This document shows, one piece after another, positions 1-5,582 of a stretch of DNA of 5,582 bases (its first letter is position 1; each line of letters starts with the position of its first letter). Made by a program: the position numbers and the translations under genes. Below the pieces are notes generated by a model. The model worked only from the letters and a program-made list of their open reading frames with translations, was not told where the DNA came from and ran no database searches. The stretch comes from PVC group bacterium (GTDB taxonomy: Bacteria; Verrucomicrobiota; Kiritimatiellia; SS1-B-03-39; PXDE01), in NCBI GenBank assembly GCA_003566475.1, contig PXDE01000582.1:1-5582 (forward strand), in the 5' to 3' direction.

Positions 1-2161
1 CGACTGGGAACTCCGGATCGCTCAAACGGGCCAGCACCTGCCGGTCTCCCGCGGGACCGTCTCCCACCGCCTCCACCTCGCCCGCCCAGCGTAGCATGGG
101 CAGGGCGCGGCGGTATTCGAGCAGCCGGAGCCGCCGGTGCTCGCGGGGGATCGCCTCGGTCACCCGCATGGCGTCCCCGTCGGTGACCACGCCCCAGGCG
201 GCCCGGACCGCGAAGGCGTCGGGCGCGGGATCCAGGGCCGCGAGCTGAGGCACCGCCTCGGCATAGGTCAGAAACAGATGCACCGACCCCAGCCGCCAGA
301 GACGGTTCGGGACCGGCGACACGGCGCGGAAGAACGCGTCGTAGTCCTCCGGCATCCGGCTCACGGAAACCGGATTGAACAGCGGATAGCCGGTCACCAT
401 GAGATGGGACAGCCGCAGATGGTTGAGCAGCGGGTCGGCGGGGGGCATCACGGCCATCCGTCCCTGGCCCCGGAAGCTGTCCAGGGCGGCCCCGACCGGA
501 CCCGGTTCCTGCAGGTGCCGGTAGGGGACTGACTCCACGAACCGGCGGTTGGCGTTGCCCAGCTCGAGCGCCATGACCAGCCCCAGCGCGGCGACGAGCG
601 CCCATCGGCGTCGGACGGAGGCGGGACGGCGTAGCCAGAGGGTCACGATCGCCGTTACGGCGGCGAGCGTCAGCAGGAGAACCAGGTTGGCGGAAAGGGC
701 ATTCGCCCAGATGGTCTCGGGGCGGGCGTAGCCCTCGGCGGTAAGCCGATCGAGGAACGGCCCCCGGGTCAGAGCCAGCCGCGCCGTGCCCAGCGCGGCC
801 AGCGCGGCGGCGCCGGCCACCGCCCAGGCGGCCGGACGCAGGAGGGTCCGGCGGGTGGCGGGGTCGCGCTCCTGGCCGAGGCGGAGCAATCCGTCGGTGG
901 CCAGGGACACCAGCGCCACCGCGAACAGGGTGAACGGCCCCAGCCATTTGTCCGGGTTGCGGATGGTGCCCATGAAGGGCAGCGCGAAGAACAGGCGGTA
1001 GGCCGGGAAGTGGCGGCCCCAGGCCAGCAACAGGCTGATCGCGCAGATCCCGAGGGCGACCCGGGCGGTGCGGGTGTCGTCGGGCGGGATGATCGCAGGG
1101 CTAGGCGACTTCCGGACGGACGCGGTGGCGGCCAGCAGGAGGGCGGCCAGGGCCACCCCGCCCAGGGCATAGCCGGCCAGCCGGAAGTTCCGGAAGCCCG
1201 GCTCTCCAGGCCGCCAGCCCTCCGGACGGCCCATGCGGCCCCAGTAGGGATGCGACTCGGAGCGACTGGACGCGCCATGGTAGTCGGCGGCGAACAGCGA
1301 CCAGGTCTCGGCCGGAGGCAGGCTCCACTGGGTGGCCCACGCATAGGCGTCCTCCTCCGGAGCTTCCTCGCCGGTCGGCGCGGCCACCCCGCGAATCTGG
1401 GTCTCCAGCATCACCACGATGGTCTGGCCCGCGACGAGCAGCGCGGCGGCGGTCAGCACGGCGAGACGTCCGCCGACCCAGCCGAGGCGCGGCACAAGGC
1501 GTGCCGGATCCGATGGGAAAGGGAGCACCGCCAGGTAGCCCGCGACGGCGATGGAGAAGAAGATTCCCACGTCGGGGGTCTCGGCCACGCCCAAGCCCAG
1601 GAACGCCCCGGCCACCGCCACCCGCAGCCAGGAACCGGTGGGCCGGGCCCGGTGCAGCATGCCCGCCGCCAGGGCGGAGAACCCGAGCGTGGCCGACCGC
1701 ACCGGCAGGCCGTTGAGGGGGAACGTGAACACCCAGCCCGACAGCAGCAGGAGCAGCCCGCCCAGGGCCGAGGCTTCCGGCGAGCGCCCCATGGCCCGCA
1801 GCATCCAGATGCCGGCCAGGCCGGTCAGGGCGATGAACAGCGGCACCCCCCAGCGGCGGTAGCCCGCCGGGCCCAGGACGGATTCGAGGACCGAGGACAG
1901 GTTCAGCGGGGCGCGGCCGATCGGCTGCCCGAAGAAGATCCCGTTGTCCCATAGGGCGGAAAGGGCCTGGGGATAGGCGTAGGTGGGGGAGAGGGCCATC
2001 TCGATGTTGCCGTCATTGAACGCGAACACCCGGTCCGAATCCCCCAGCACCCTCCACGTCGCCACCACGGGCAGGGCGAGGCACACAAGCAGCGCGAGCC
2101 ACCCCCACCCCGGCGGACGGCTCGGGCGGGCGGCCGAGGCGGGTCCGGAGGGCGGGGTCAC
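1..2161 (-). CDS. YfhO-like polytopic membrane protein, C-terminus cut by window edge
   Basis: Reading the minus strand from the GTG at 2161 gives 720 codons without a stop, running off the left edge. The product begins with a short Pro/Ala/Ser tail, then a first membrane helix at about residues 19-34. A loop with F48-N-D-G-N52 follows, then many hydrophobic helices to about residue 570. Two marks point to the YfhO family: ALPFMGTIRNPDKW at 393-406, which matches the family's 'LP...RnP.R' loop before a helix, and the soluble C-terminal part ending in ALP (686-688) followed by a 'GEVEAV ... LARLSDPEF' stretch typical of the family's end. YfhO proteins are GT-C-like; in Bacillus and Listeria they are tied to glycosylation of teichoic acids, so sugar transfer from a lipid carrier outside the membrane is the likely role. 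The donor and acceptor cannot be told from sequence. The family usually reaches 800 residues or more, so about 60-150 residues probably lie outside the window. It is divergent from the GH172 gene. Confidence 0.85.
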   Translation of the reverse strand, partial: MTPPSGPASAARPSRPPGWGWLALLVCLALPVVATWRVLGDSDRVFAFNDGNIEMALSPTYAYPQALSALWDNGIFFGQPIGRAPLNLSSVLESVLGPAGYRRWGVPLFIALTGLAGIWMLRAMGRSPEASALGGLLLLLSGWVFTFPLNGLPVRSATLGFSALAAGMLHRARPTGSWLRVAVAGAFLGLGVAETPDVGIFFSIAVAGYLAVLPFPSDPARLVPRLGWVGGRLAVLTAAALLVAGQTIVVMLETQIRGVAAPTGEEAPEEDAYAWATQWSLPPAETWSLFAADYHGASSRSESHPYWGRMGRPEGWRPGEPGFRNFRLAGYALGGVALAALLLAATASVRKSPSPAIIPPDDTRTARVALGICAISLLLAWGRHFPAYRLFFALPFMGTIRNPDKWLGPFTLFAVALVSLATDGLLRLGQERDPATRRTLLRPAAWAVAGAAALAALGTARLALTRGPFLDRLTAEGYARPETIWANALSANLVLLLTLAAVTAIVTLWLRRPASVRRRWALVAALGLVMALELGNANRRFVESVPYRHLQEPGPVGAALDSFRGQGRMAVMPPADPLLNHLRLSHLMVTGYPLFNPVSVSRMPEDYDAFFRAVSPVPNRLWRLGSVHLFLTYAEAVPQLAALDPAPDAFAVRAAWGVVTDGDAMRVTEAIPREHRRLRLLEYRRALPMLRWAGEVEAVGDGPAGDRQVLARLSDPEFPV

Positions 2162-2169
2162 GTGCGACA

Positions 2170-2175
2170 CCCCTC
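2170..2175 (-). promoter_or_regulatory. Ribosome binding site of the YfhO-like gene
   Basis: On the minus strand GAGGGG lies 8 bases before the GTG at 2161-2159, a normal Shine-Dalgarno distance. It decides between two in-frame GTG codons: the one at 2170-2168 touches this motif and has no spacer. An in-frame TGA at 2212-2210 excludes any start further upstream. Confidence 0.6.
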
Positions 2176-2211
2176 GTGGCGTCGTGGTGGAGAGCGGCGA
2201 TTCATCCGGTC

Positions 2212-2241
2212 AGGGTACGGGCACCGCCCAGAAGCTGTAAA
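2212..2241 (-). promoter_or_regulatory. Weak sigma70-like promoter candidate for the YfhO-like gene
   Basis: On the minus strand TTTACA (2241-2236, five of six matches to TTGACA) is followed after 18 bases by TACCCT (2217-2212, three of six matches to TATAAT). If used, transcription would begin about 40-50 bases before the GTG at 2161. The -10 match is poor and this phylum's promoters may differ, so this is only a candidate. Confidence 0.2.
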
Positions 2242-2309
2242 GGTCGGGGCGCGGCGGGATGCGCGATACGGGATTCGGGGCGGTGGTGGGTGTCCTGGCT
2301 CTGCACGGT

Positions 2310-2332
2310 CATCGGCAACGTTCTCACCGATG
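2310..2332. promoter_or_regulatory. Inverted repeat, possible operator
   Basis: CATCGG (2310-2315) and CCGATG (2327-2332) form a perfect 6-bp dyad separated by 11 bases. The arm centres are 17 bases apart, not far from the spacing of dimeric regulator sites. It lies 57-79 bases before the GH172 ATG, where a transcription factor could act on the plus-strand promoter. No regulator gene is in the window to pair with it, and a 6-bp arm can occur by chance. Confidence 0.3.
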
Positions 2333-2388
2333 TCGGGGGAATCGGGATTTCGGGTGCAACGGGGCGGGCGACGGGCTACGGTGGCAGC

Positions 2389-4737
2389 ATGGCTTCCTTT
2401 CTGTTCCAGTCCTGGCTGAGGAGGCACGGGGCGCGGTCCGCGGCGGCGCTGATCTCCCTGCTGGCCGCCGGGTGCGGAGGGGGCGACGGGGAGGCCACGC
2501 CCCGGAGCCTCGATGATCTTCTGGACCGCATGGGCCGGATCGAGGCGCTGGCCCTTCCGCCCCCTGGCCCGTCGTACCTGGAGAGTTCCTACGACCGCAC
2601 CGGCGGCAACCGCGACTGGATGACCTTCCGCGAGACCAACCCCCAGGGGCGGATCACCCTTCTCGATGCGGAGGGCCCCGGCTATGTCTCCCGGATCTGG
2701 ACGCCCGGGCTGGCGGTTTCCCGTTGGCAGTTCTTTTTCGACGGCGAATCCACGCCCCGCATCGACCTCGCCCAGGACGAACTGTTCGGCGGAAGCTTCC
2801 CGTTTGTTCCGCCCCTGGCCGGGGAATCGGGAGGAGGGCAGTACAGCATGATGCCCATCCCGTTCGCCCGAAGCCTGCGGATCGAGGTGGTGCCAGAGCG
2901 CCTCCACGAGGACGACCGCAACTACTTCCACATCAACACCACCCGCTGGCCGGCCCGGAAGGGCCGCATCGAATCCTGGCCGCGCGGACTCCGCCCCGGC
3001 CAGGTCCAGGCCGTGGAAGCCCTCCTGGCCCTTCTCGACGCCGGCCCCGGTTCCCTCCGCGCGGCGGCCCGGTCCGCCCTGGGCGGGGCGGCGCCATTCG
3101 ACCTCGCCCCCGGCGAAGCCCGTGCCGTGCTCGACCAGGATGGCGCCGGGACGGTCGCCGCACTGGCTGTGGCCTGGGATCCTTCGGAAAACCTGCGGAT
3201 GAAGGCGCACACCATGGCGCGCCACCTCCGTCTCCGGGCCTGGTGGGACGGCGATGCCGAGCCCGGCATCGATGTGCCGCTGGGAGACTTCTTCGCCAAT
3301 CCGTTCCACCCCCGGCCCTACGCCCTGCATGCGCTGGGCCGGGTCGACGACGCCTACGTGTCCCGCCTGCCCATGCCGTTCCGGAACGGTGCCCGCATCG
3401 AGATCCGCAACGGCGGCGACATCCCGGTGCGGCTGACCGCCGGCGCCACCGTCAATCCCGCCCCGCCGCCGCGCGCCGCCCGATACTTTCACGCCGTCTG
3501 GAACGCCACCACCACCTCCGGTCGCCCGTTCGTTCTGGCCGACCTCGATGGCCCCGGACACTATGCGGGGATGTTCCTGACCGCCGTGGGCCAGGACGGC
3601 ACCTGGAACATCCTCGAAGGCGACGAGTTCCTGTTGCCCGATCCGGGGGTTCAGCCGGGGCAGTTCGGCACCGGGCTCGAGGACTATTTCAACGGGGCCT
3701 ATTACTACACCGGTCTGTTTGACCGGCCCTGGCACAGCCTGATCAGCAAGGGGGCCATGCGCACCGACCAGATCCGCCTGCGCGCGCTCGACCTGACCGG
3801 CTTCGAGGAAAGCCTCGCCGTGGGCATCGAATTCGGCCACGGCAACCGGTCCACGGGGACCATGTCCGGAGTGGTCTACGTCTATCTCGACCGGCCGGGT
3901 GGGACCGTTCTGTCGCCCGCCCTTGAGCCGCTCCTGGCCCGACCTCCCGACCGGTTCGAGGTTCCCGGGTTCATGGCCTCGGTGTTCACCATGGAGCGGG
4001 CGGGGCTCTGGGAGGAGGCGGGGCTGCGGAGCGCGGCCCTGGCCGACCGCCATCCGGACCGGCCCTGGGCCGACCGGCTCCGGGTGCGGGCGGCCGACTC
4101 CCGGGCCCGGGCTGGCGGATTCGAGGCGGTGCGCGGGGATCTCGAACAGATGGCGGAGAGCGCGGATTCCGAGGCCGCCGCTCAGGCCACCGATCTGCTG
4201 TGGATGCACGATGGGGAGAGGCGGGCGCTGCTGGGGATCCATATGCGGGGACGGTACCGCTTGCAGATGAATGGGGAGGAGGTGGCGGCCGGGCTGGCCG
4301 AGGGCGGGCTTCGGGTGATCCGGGTCGAGGATCTGCCGGAGGAGGTCACCTGGGAACTGGAGTTCGTGCCCACCGACCGGGGCGCTTTCGCGGCGTTCTG
4401 TCTGCGCACCCCCGAGGGCGACGTGACCTCGGCGGGGCCCTGGGAGACGGTGGGGGTGGTCCCGCATCCGGAGCAGGAGCCGCCGGAGCGGTTCGAGGCC
4501 GACGCCGAGTTGCCCAACATGATGCTGTGGGAGTTCGAGATCAACGGGTATGCGGGCATGCAGTCGGGGCGGCAGAACCTGGAGCTGTGGCGGTTCTGGG
4601 AGGACGCGCCACGGGTGCGGGCGGTGCATCTTCGGCGGACGCAGAACTTGCGTGAGGCCATCCGGGCCGCCGGCCTCGCCGAGCCGCGCCACCGGGAGGA
4701 GGCCGAACGCCGGGCCTACACCGTGGACCCGCCCTGA
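2389..4737 (+). CDS. Lipoprotein with GH172 (DUF2961) glycoside hydrolase domain and C-terminal extension
   Basis: The product is 782 residues. The ATG at 2389 is chosen because it opens a lipoprotein signal peptide: Arg residues at 11, 12 and 16, a hydrophobic stretch at 18-27 and a lipobox LLAAGC with Cys29. The residue after Cys29 is Gly, so no inner-membrane retention Asp is present. The ribosome site is weak (GGTGG, 4 bases upstream). The DUF2961 domain spans about 60-503. It starts with ESSYDRTGGN (65-74), shows two copies of a DG[E/D]..P.ID ... P.PF ... RIE pattern (118-167 and 287-339), and carries ILEGDE (E410) and GTGLEDYF (E431). From memory, the GH172 founder from Bifidobacterium dentium uses E270 and E291 as catalytic pair; the 21-residue spacing is the same here. 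Known members act on alpha-D-fructofuranosides or D-arabinofuranosides; the substrate here is unknown. Residues 530-605 look helical and TPR-like; 610-760 look beta-rich and unassigned. It probably acts on the cell surface or in the periplasm. Confidence 0.88.
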   Translation: MASFLFQSWLRRHGARSAAALISLLAAGCGGGDGEATPRSLDDLLDRMGRIEALALPPPGPSYLESSYDRTGGNRDWMTFRETNPQGRITLLDAEGPGYVSRIWTPGLAVSRWQFFFDGESTPRIDLAQDELFGGSFPFVPPLAGESGGGQYSMMPIPFARSLRIEVVPERLHEDDRNYFHINTTRWPARKGRIESWPRGLRPGQVQAVEALLALLDAGPGSLRAAARSALGGAAPFDLAPGEARAVLDQDGAGTVAALAVAWDPSENLRMKAHTMARHLRLRAWWDGDAEPGIDVPLGDFFANPFHPRPYALHALGRVDDAYVSRLPMPFRNGARIEIRNGGDIPVRLTAGATVNPAPPPRAARYFHAVWNATTTSGRPFVLADLDGPGHYAGMFLTAVGQDGTWNILEGDEFLLPDPGVQPGQFGTGLEDYFNGAYYYTGLFDRPWHSLISKGAMRTDQIRLRALDLTGFEESLAVGIEFGHGNRSTGTMSGVVYVYLDRPGGTVLSPALEPLLARPPDRFEVPGFMASVFTMERAGLWEEAGLRSAALADRHPDRPWADRLRVRAADSRARAGGFEAVRGDLEQMAESADSEAAAQATDLLWMHDGERRALLGIHMRGRYRLQMNGEEVAAGLAEGGLRVIRVEDLPEEVTWELEFVPTDRGAFAAFCLRTPEGDVTSAGPWETVGVVPHPEQEPPERFEADAELPNMMLWEFEINGYAGMQSGRQNLELWRFWEDAPRVRAVHLRRTQNLREAIRAAGLAEPRHREEAERRAYTVDPP

Positions 4738-4744
4738 GCCGGAA

Positions 4745-4773
4745 CGGTTCAGCCCCCAGTCCGTTCTGAACCG
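4745..4773 (+). terminator. Dyad directly after the GH172 stop, possible transcript end
   Basis: CGGTTCAG (4745-4752) pairs with CTGAACCG (4766-4773) as a perfect 8-bp stem with a 13-base loop, beginning 8 bases after the stop codon. No T-run follows, so it is not a canonical intrinsic terminator. It may stabilise the mRNA 3' end or assist Rho-type termination. A competing 6-bp stem, GAACGG (4742-4747) with CCGTTC (4761-4766), uses part of the same left arm. The right arm overlaps the first unit of the decamer repeat. Confidence 0.4.
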
Positions 4774-4800
4774 CGAATGAACGCCAATAGACGCGAATTC
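4771..4800. repeat. Three 10-bp tandem units (GCGAAT/AACGC type)
   Basis: Three consecutive decamers, CCGCGAATGA, ACGCCAATAG and ACGCGAATTC, share the pattern [AC]CGC[GC]AAT. They lie in the convergent intergenic region just after the hydrolase gene. A related sequence in the opposite orientation stands at 4881-4900. Repeats of this kind are, to my knowledge, scattered between genes in Verrucomicrobiota-like genomes; their function is unknown. Confidence 0.6.
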
Positions 4801-4825
4801 GGGGGTGGCGGAAAGGTCACAGGGA

Positions 4826-4878
4826 ACTCACCATTTCGTGAGTGCGTTCGGCCTGAGGCCAGGGTGTGATTCCACCTT
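4826..4878. repeat. Three adjacent short stem-loops
   Basis: Three hairpins follow one another almost without gaps. ACTCAC/GTGAGT has a 6-base loop (4826-4843). GGCC/GGCC has a 3-base loop (4850-4860). AGGGTG/CACCTT has a 6-base loop and one G-T pair (4861-4878). On the minus strand they lie downstream of the partial gene's stop; on the plus strand they follow the hydrolase. They may be part of a dispersed intergenic element, a bidirectional transcript end, or a small structured RNA. The sequence alone does not decide. Confidence 0.4.
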
Positions 4879-4880
4879 GT

Positions 4881-4900
4881 CCCCATTAGCGTTGATTCGC
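4881..4900. repeat. Inverted copy of the decamer-type repeat
   Basis: Read on the minus strand this stretch gives GCGAATCAACGCTAATGG. It aligns without gaps to GCGAATGAACGCCAATAG at 4773-4790, with three mismatches in 18 bases. The two copies face each other across about 90 bases that hold the three stem-loops, so the whole block at about 4771-4900 has the form of an element bounded by imperfect inverted repeats. Confidence 0.55.
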
Positions 4901-4962
4901 ACTACTATCCCCCAGAACTTCGCCCGCCCGCGCAAATTTTCTGCCACCCCACCTGCCCCCCC

Positions 4963-4997
4963 CTCTGTGAACCTCCGTAACCTCTGTGACCTCTGTG
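4963..4997. repeat. Four CTCTGTG-type units with 9-10 bp period
   Basis: Units CTCTGTG (4963), CTCCGTA (4973), CTCTGTG (4982) and CTCTGTG (4991) are joined by AAC, AC and AC. On the minus strand this reads as the CACAGAGGT-type repeat that I know from intergenic regions of several environmental phyla, including Verrucomicrobiota. An eight-C run (4956-4963) abuts its left side. The units are too short for CRISPR repeats. Function is unknown. Confidence 0.65.
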
Positions 4998-5077
4998 GTT
5001 CGTTTGGTTGCGGCCGGTGGCCGCGCTGGGTCCATTCGCGGTTCCGCCGCATGGTTCTGGCTGAGGTGCCGGGACGA

Positions 5078-5582
5078 TCATCGCCACGCGAACCGGTTGG
5101 GCTGGGTGAACAGGCGGAAGTGGTTCTCCATGAGTTCCAGCACGTCGTCGCGGTACTCGGGACGGACTTTCTCCCGCACGATCTGGAGGGGCGGAAAGGC
5201 CGCCTCGTCGCCTTCGGCGAGTCGCAGAAAGGCCCGGTGGGCGGCGGCGCGGTGGGGGATGGCGTCGAACCAGGCATCGATTTCGGGCCGGCCGAGCGGG
5301 CGGAACAGCGCCTCCGTGTACTGGTAGGCGAAGTAGTGGAGGCGGTTCACGGCCCGCTGGGCCTGGACCGAGACCAGAGCCACGGCGGCCAGGACGGCCG
5401 CCAGTCCCAGCGACCGGAGATCCCGGGGGCCGGCGAGCATGCGGTCGAGGAGAACGGCCAGCGGCAGGGAGGCGGCGAGGAGGGCGGGCAGGATGAGCCG
5501 GGGGCCGTAGCACCATTCGCCCGGGTACTGGGAGTAGGCGCTCACGGCGAGGAAGAGCAGGAGCGCGAACGACCCCAGAAAG
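5078..5582 (-). CDS. C-terminal part of a GT-C/PMT-like membrane glycosyltransferase
   Basis: The minus-strand frame ends with TGA at 5080-5078 and stays open to the right edge, so the start lies outside the window; 167 residues are visible. A GTG at 5545 is not a credible start because it lies inside the open frame just after a hydrophobic helix (FLGSFALLLFLAV). The motif SQYPGEWCYGPRLILPALL (visible residues 17-35) resembles the W-[ST/C]-YGPR-[LY]-L-P loop and helix near the end of many polyprenyl-sugar-dependent GT-C proteins. A third helix follows at about SLGLAAVLAAVALVSV. The last 100 residues or so are a soluble, charged tail. The likely role is sugar transfer from a lipid-linked donor outside the membrane. 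Catalytic N-terminal loops are not visible, so a non-enzymatic membrane protein is possible. The gene is convergent with the hydrolase. Confidence 0.6.
   Translation of the reverse strand, partial: FLGSFALLLFLAVSAYSQYPGEWCYGPRLILPALLAASLPLAVLLDRMLAGPRDLRSLGLAAVLAAVALVSVQAQRAVNRLHYFAYQYTEALFRPLGRPEIDAWFDAIPHRAAAHRAFLRLAEGDEAAFPPLQIVREKVRPEYRDDVLELMENHFRLFTQPNRFAWR

Larger units (their letters stand above)
2162..2388. promoter_or_regulatory. Divergent intergenic region between the YfhO-like and GH172 genes
   Basis: These 227 bases separate two divergent start codons, so promoters for both genes are expected here. The frame of the GH172 gene stays open through most of it, but the translation is low-complexity and lies before a clear signal peptide, so I treat it as non-coding. 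Apart from the dyad at 2310-2332 and a weak promoter-like pair at 2212-2241, I see no conserved element. No riboswitch or tRNA-like fold is apparent. Confidence 0.55.

Noticed and set aside
1101..1952. Minus-strand frame of 283 codons within the YfhO-like gene
   Set aside because: It is out of frame with the membrane protein, and its product is Gly/Arg/Pro-rich without ordered hydrophobic helices.
1010..1954. Plus-strand frame of 314 codons
   Set aside because: It lies opposite the YfhO-like gene and gives a Gln/Arg/Gly/His-rich product without recognisable structure; it is a shadow of the minus-strand gene.
2176..2388. N-terminal extension of the hydrolase frame by 71 codons
   Set aside because: The lipoprotein signal peptide begins at the ATG at 2389. 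An extension would bury it inside the protein, and the extra residues show no domain.
2158..4692. An 844-codon open frame antisense to the hydrolase gene
   Set aside because: Its product is a low-complexity string rich in Gly, Pro, Arg and His with no domain. Long antisense frames are common opposite GC-rich genes, and the plus-strand frame has a signal peptide and family motifs.
4771..4900. Transposon with a gene
   Set aside because: The block is about 130 bases and holds no transposase frame; I saw no flanking target duplication.
4963..4997. CRISPR-like array
   Set aside because: Units are 7 bases with 2-3 base joints; real CRISPR repeats and spacers are each over 20 bases.
4828..5277. 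Minus-strand frame of 149 codons across the repeat region
   Set aside because: It starts inside the GT-C-like gene in another frame and runs through the repeats and stem-loops. The peptide from the repeat block is likely a by-product of a conserved non-coding element.

Overview
The window is GC-rich, and its coding regions favour G or C at third positions. It reads as a bacterial chromosome segment. The protein families (a YfhO-like membrane protein, a lipoprotein of the GH172/DUF2961 family, a GT-C-like membrane protein) and the intergenic short-period repeats (decamers built on GCGAAT/AACGC, nonamers built on CTCTGTG) resemble what I know from Verrucomicrobiota and other PVC-group bacteria. 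No marker gene is present, so this placement is an inference.

Layout: (1) Positions 1-2161, minus strand: a large YfhO-like polytopic membrane protein. Its start is in the window and its C-terminus runs off the left edge. It is one uninterrupted frame of 720 codons with no stop in the window, so a search for complete ORFs would miss it. (2) Positions 2162-2388: a 227-bp divergent intergenic region with one inverted repeat and a weak promoter candidate. (3) Positions 2389-4737, plus strand: the only complete gene, a 782-residue predicted lipoprotein. It has a DUF2961/GH172 glycoside hydrolase core (two jelly-roll-like halves, both expected catalytic glutamates present) and an unassigned C-terminal extension of about 280 residues. 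(4) Positions 4738-5077: a 340-bp convergent intergenic region packed with a dyad just after the hydrolase stop, three 10-bp repeat units, three adjacent stem-loops, an inverted copy of the decamer motif and four CTCTGTG-type units. (5) Positions 5078-5582, minus strand: the C-terminal 167 residues of another membrane protein, probably of the GT-C/PMT-like type, whose start lies beyond the right edge.

All three genes encode envelope proteins. Two are membrane proteins of classes that use lipid-linked sugars, and between them lies a surface-anchored hydrolase whose family acts on furanosides. A shared role in building or turning over a cell-surface glycan is possible. However, the genes are divergent and convergent rather than an operon, so the link is only proximity. 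I see no tRNA, rRNA, CRISPR array, transposase or other mobile element. The least ordinary features are the C-terminal extension of the hydrolase, with a change in third-base usage near the domain boundary, and the composite repeat cassette at 4741-4998.
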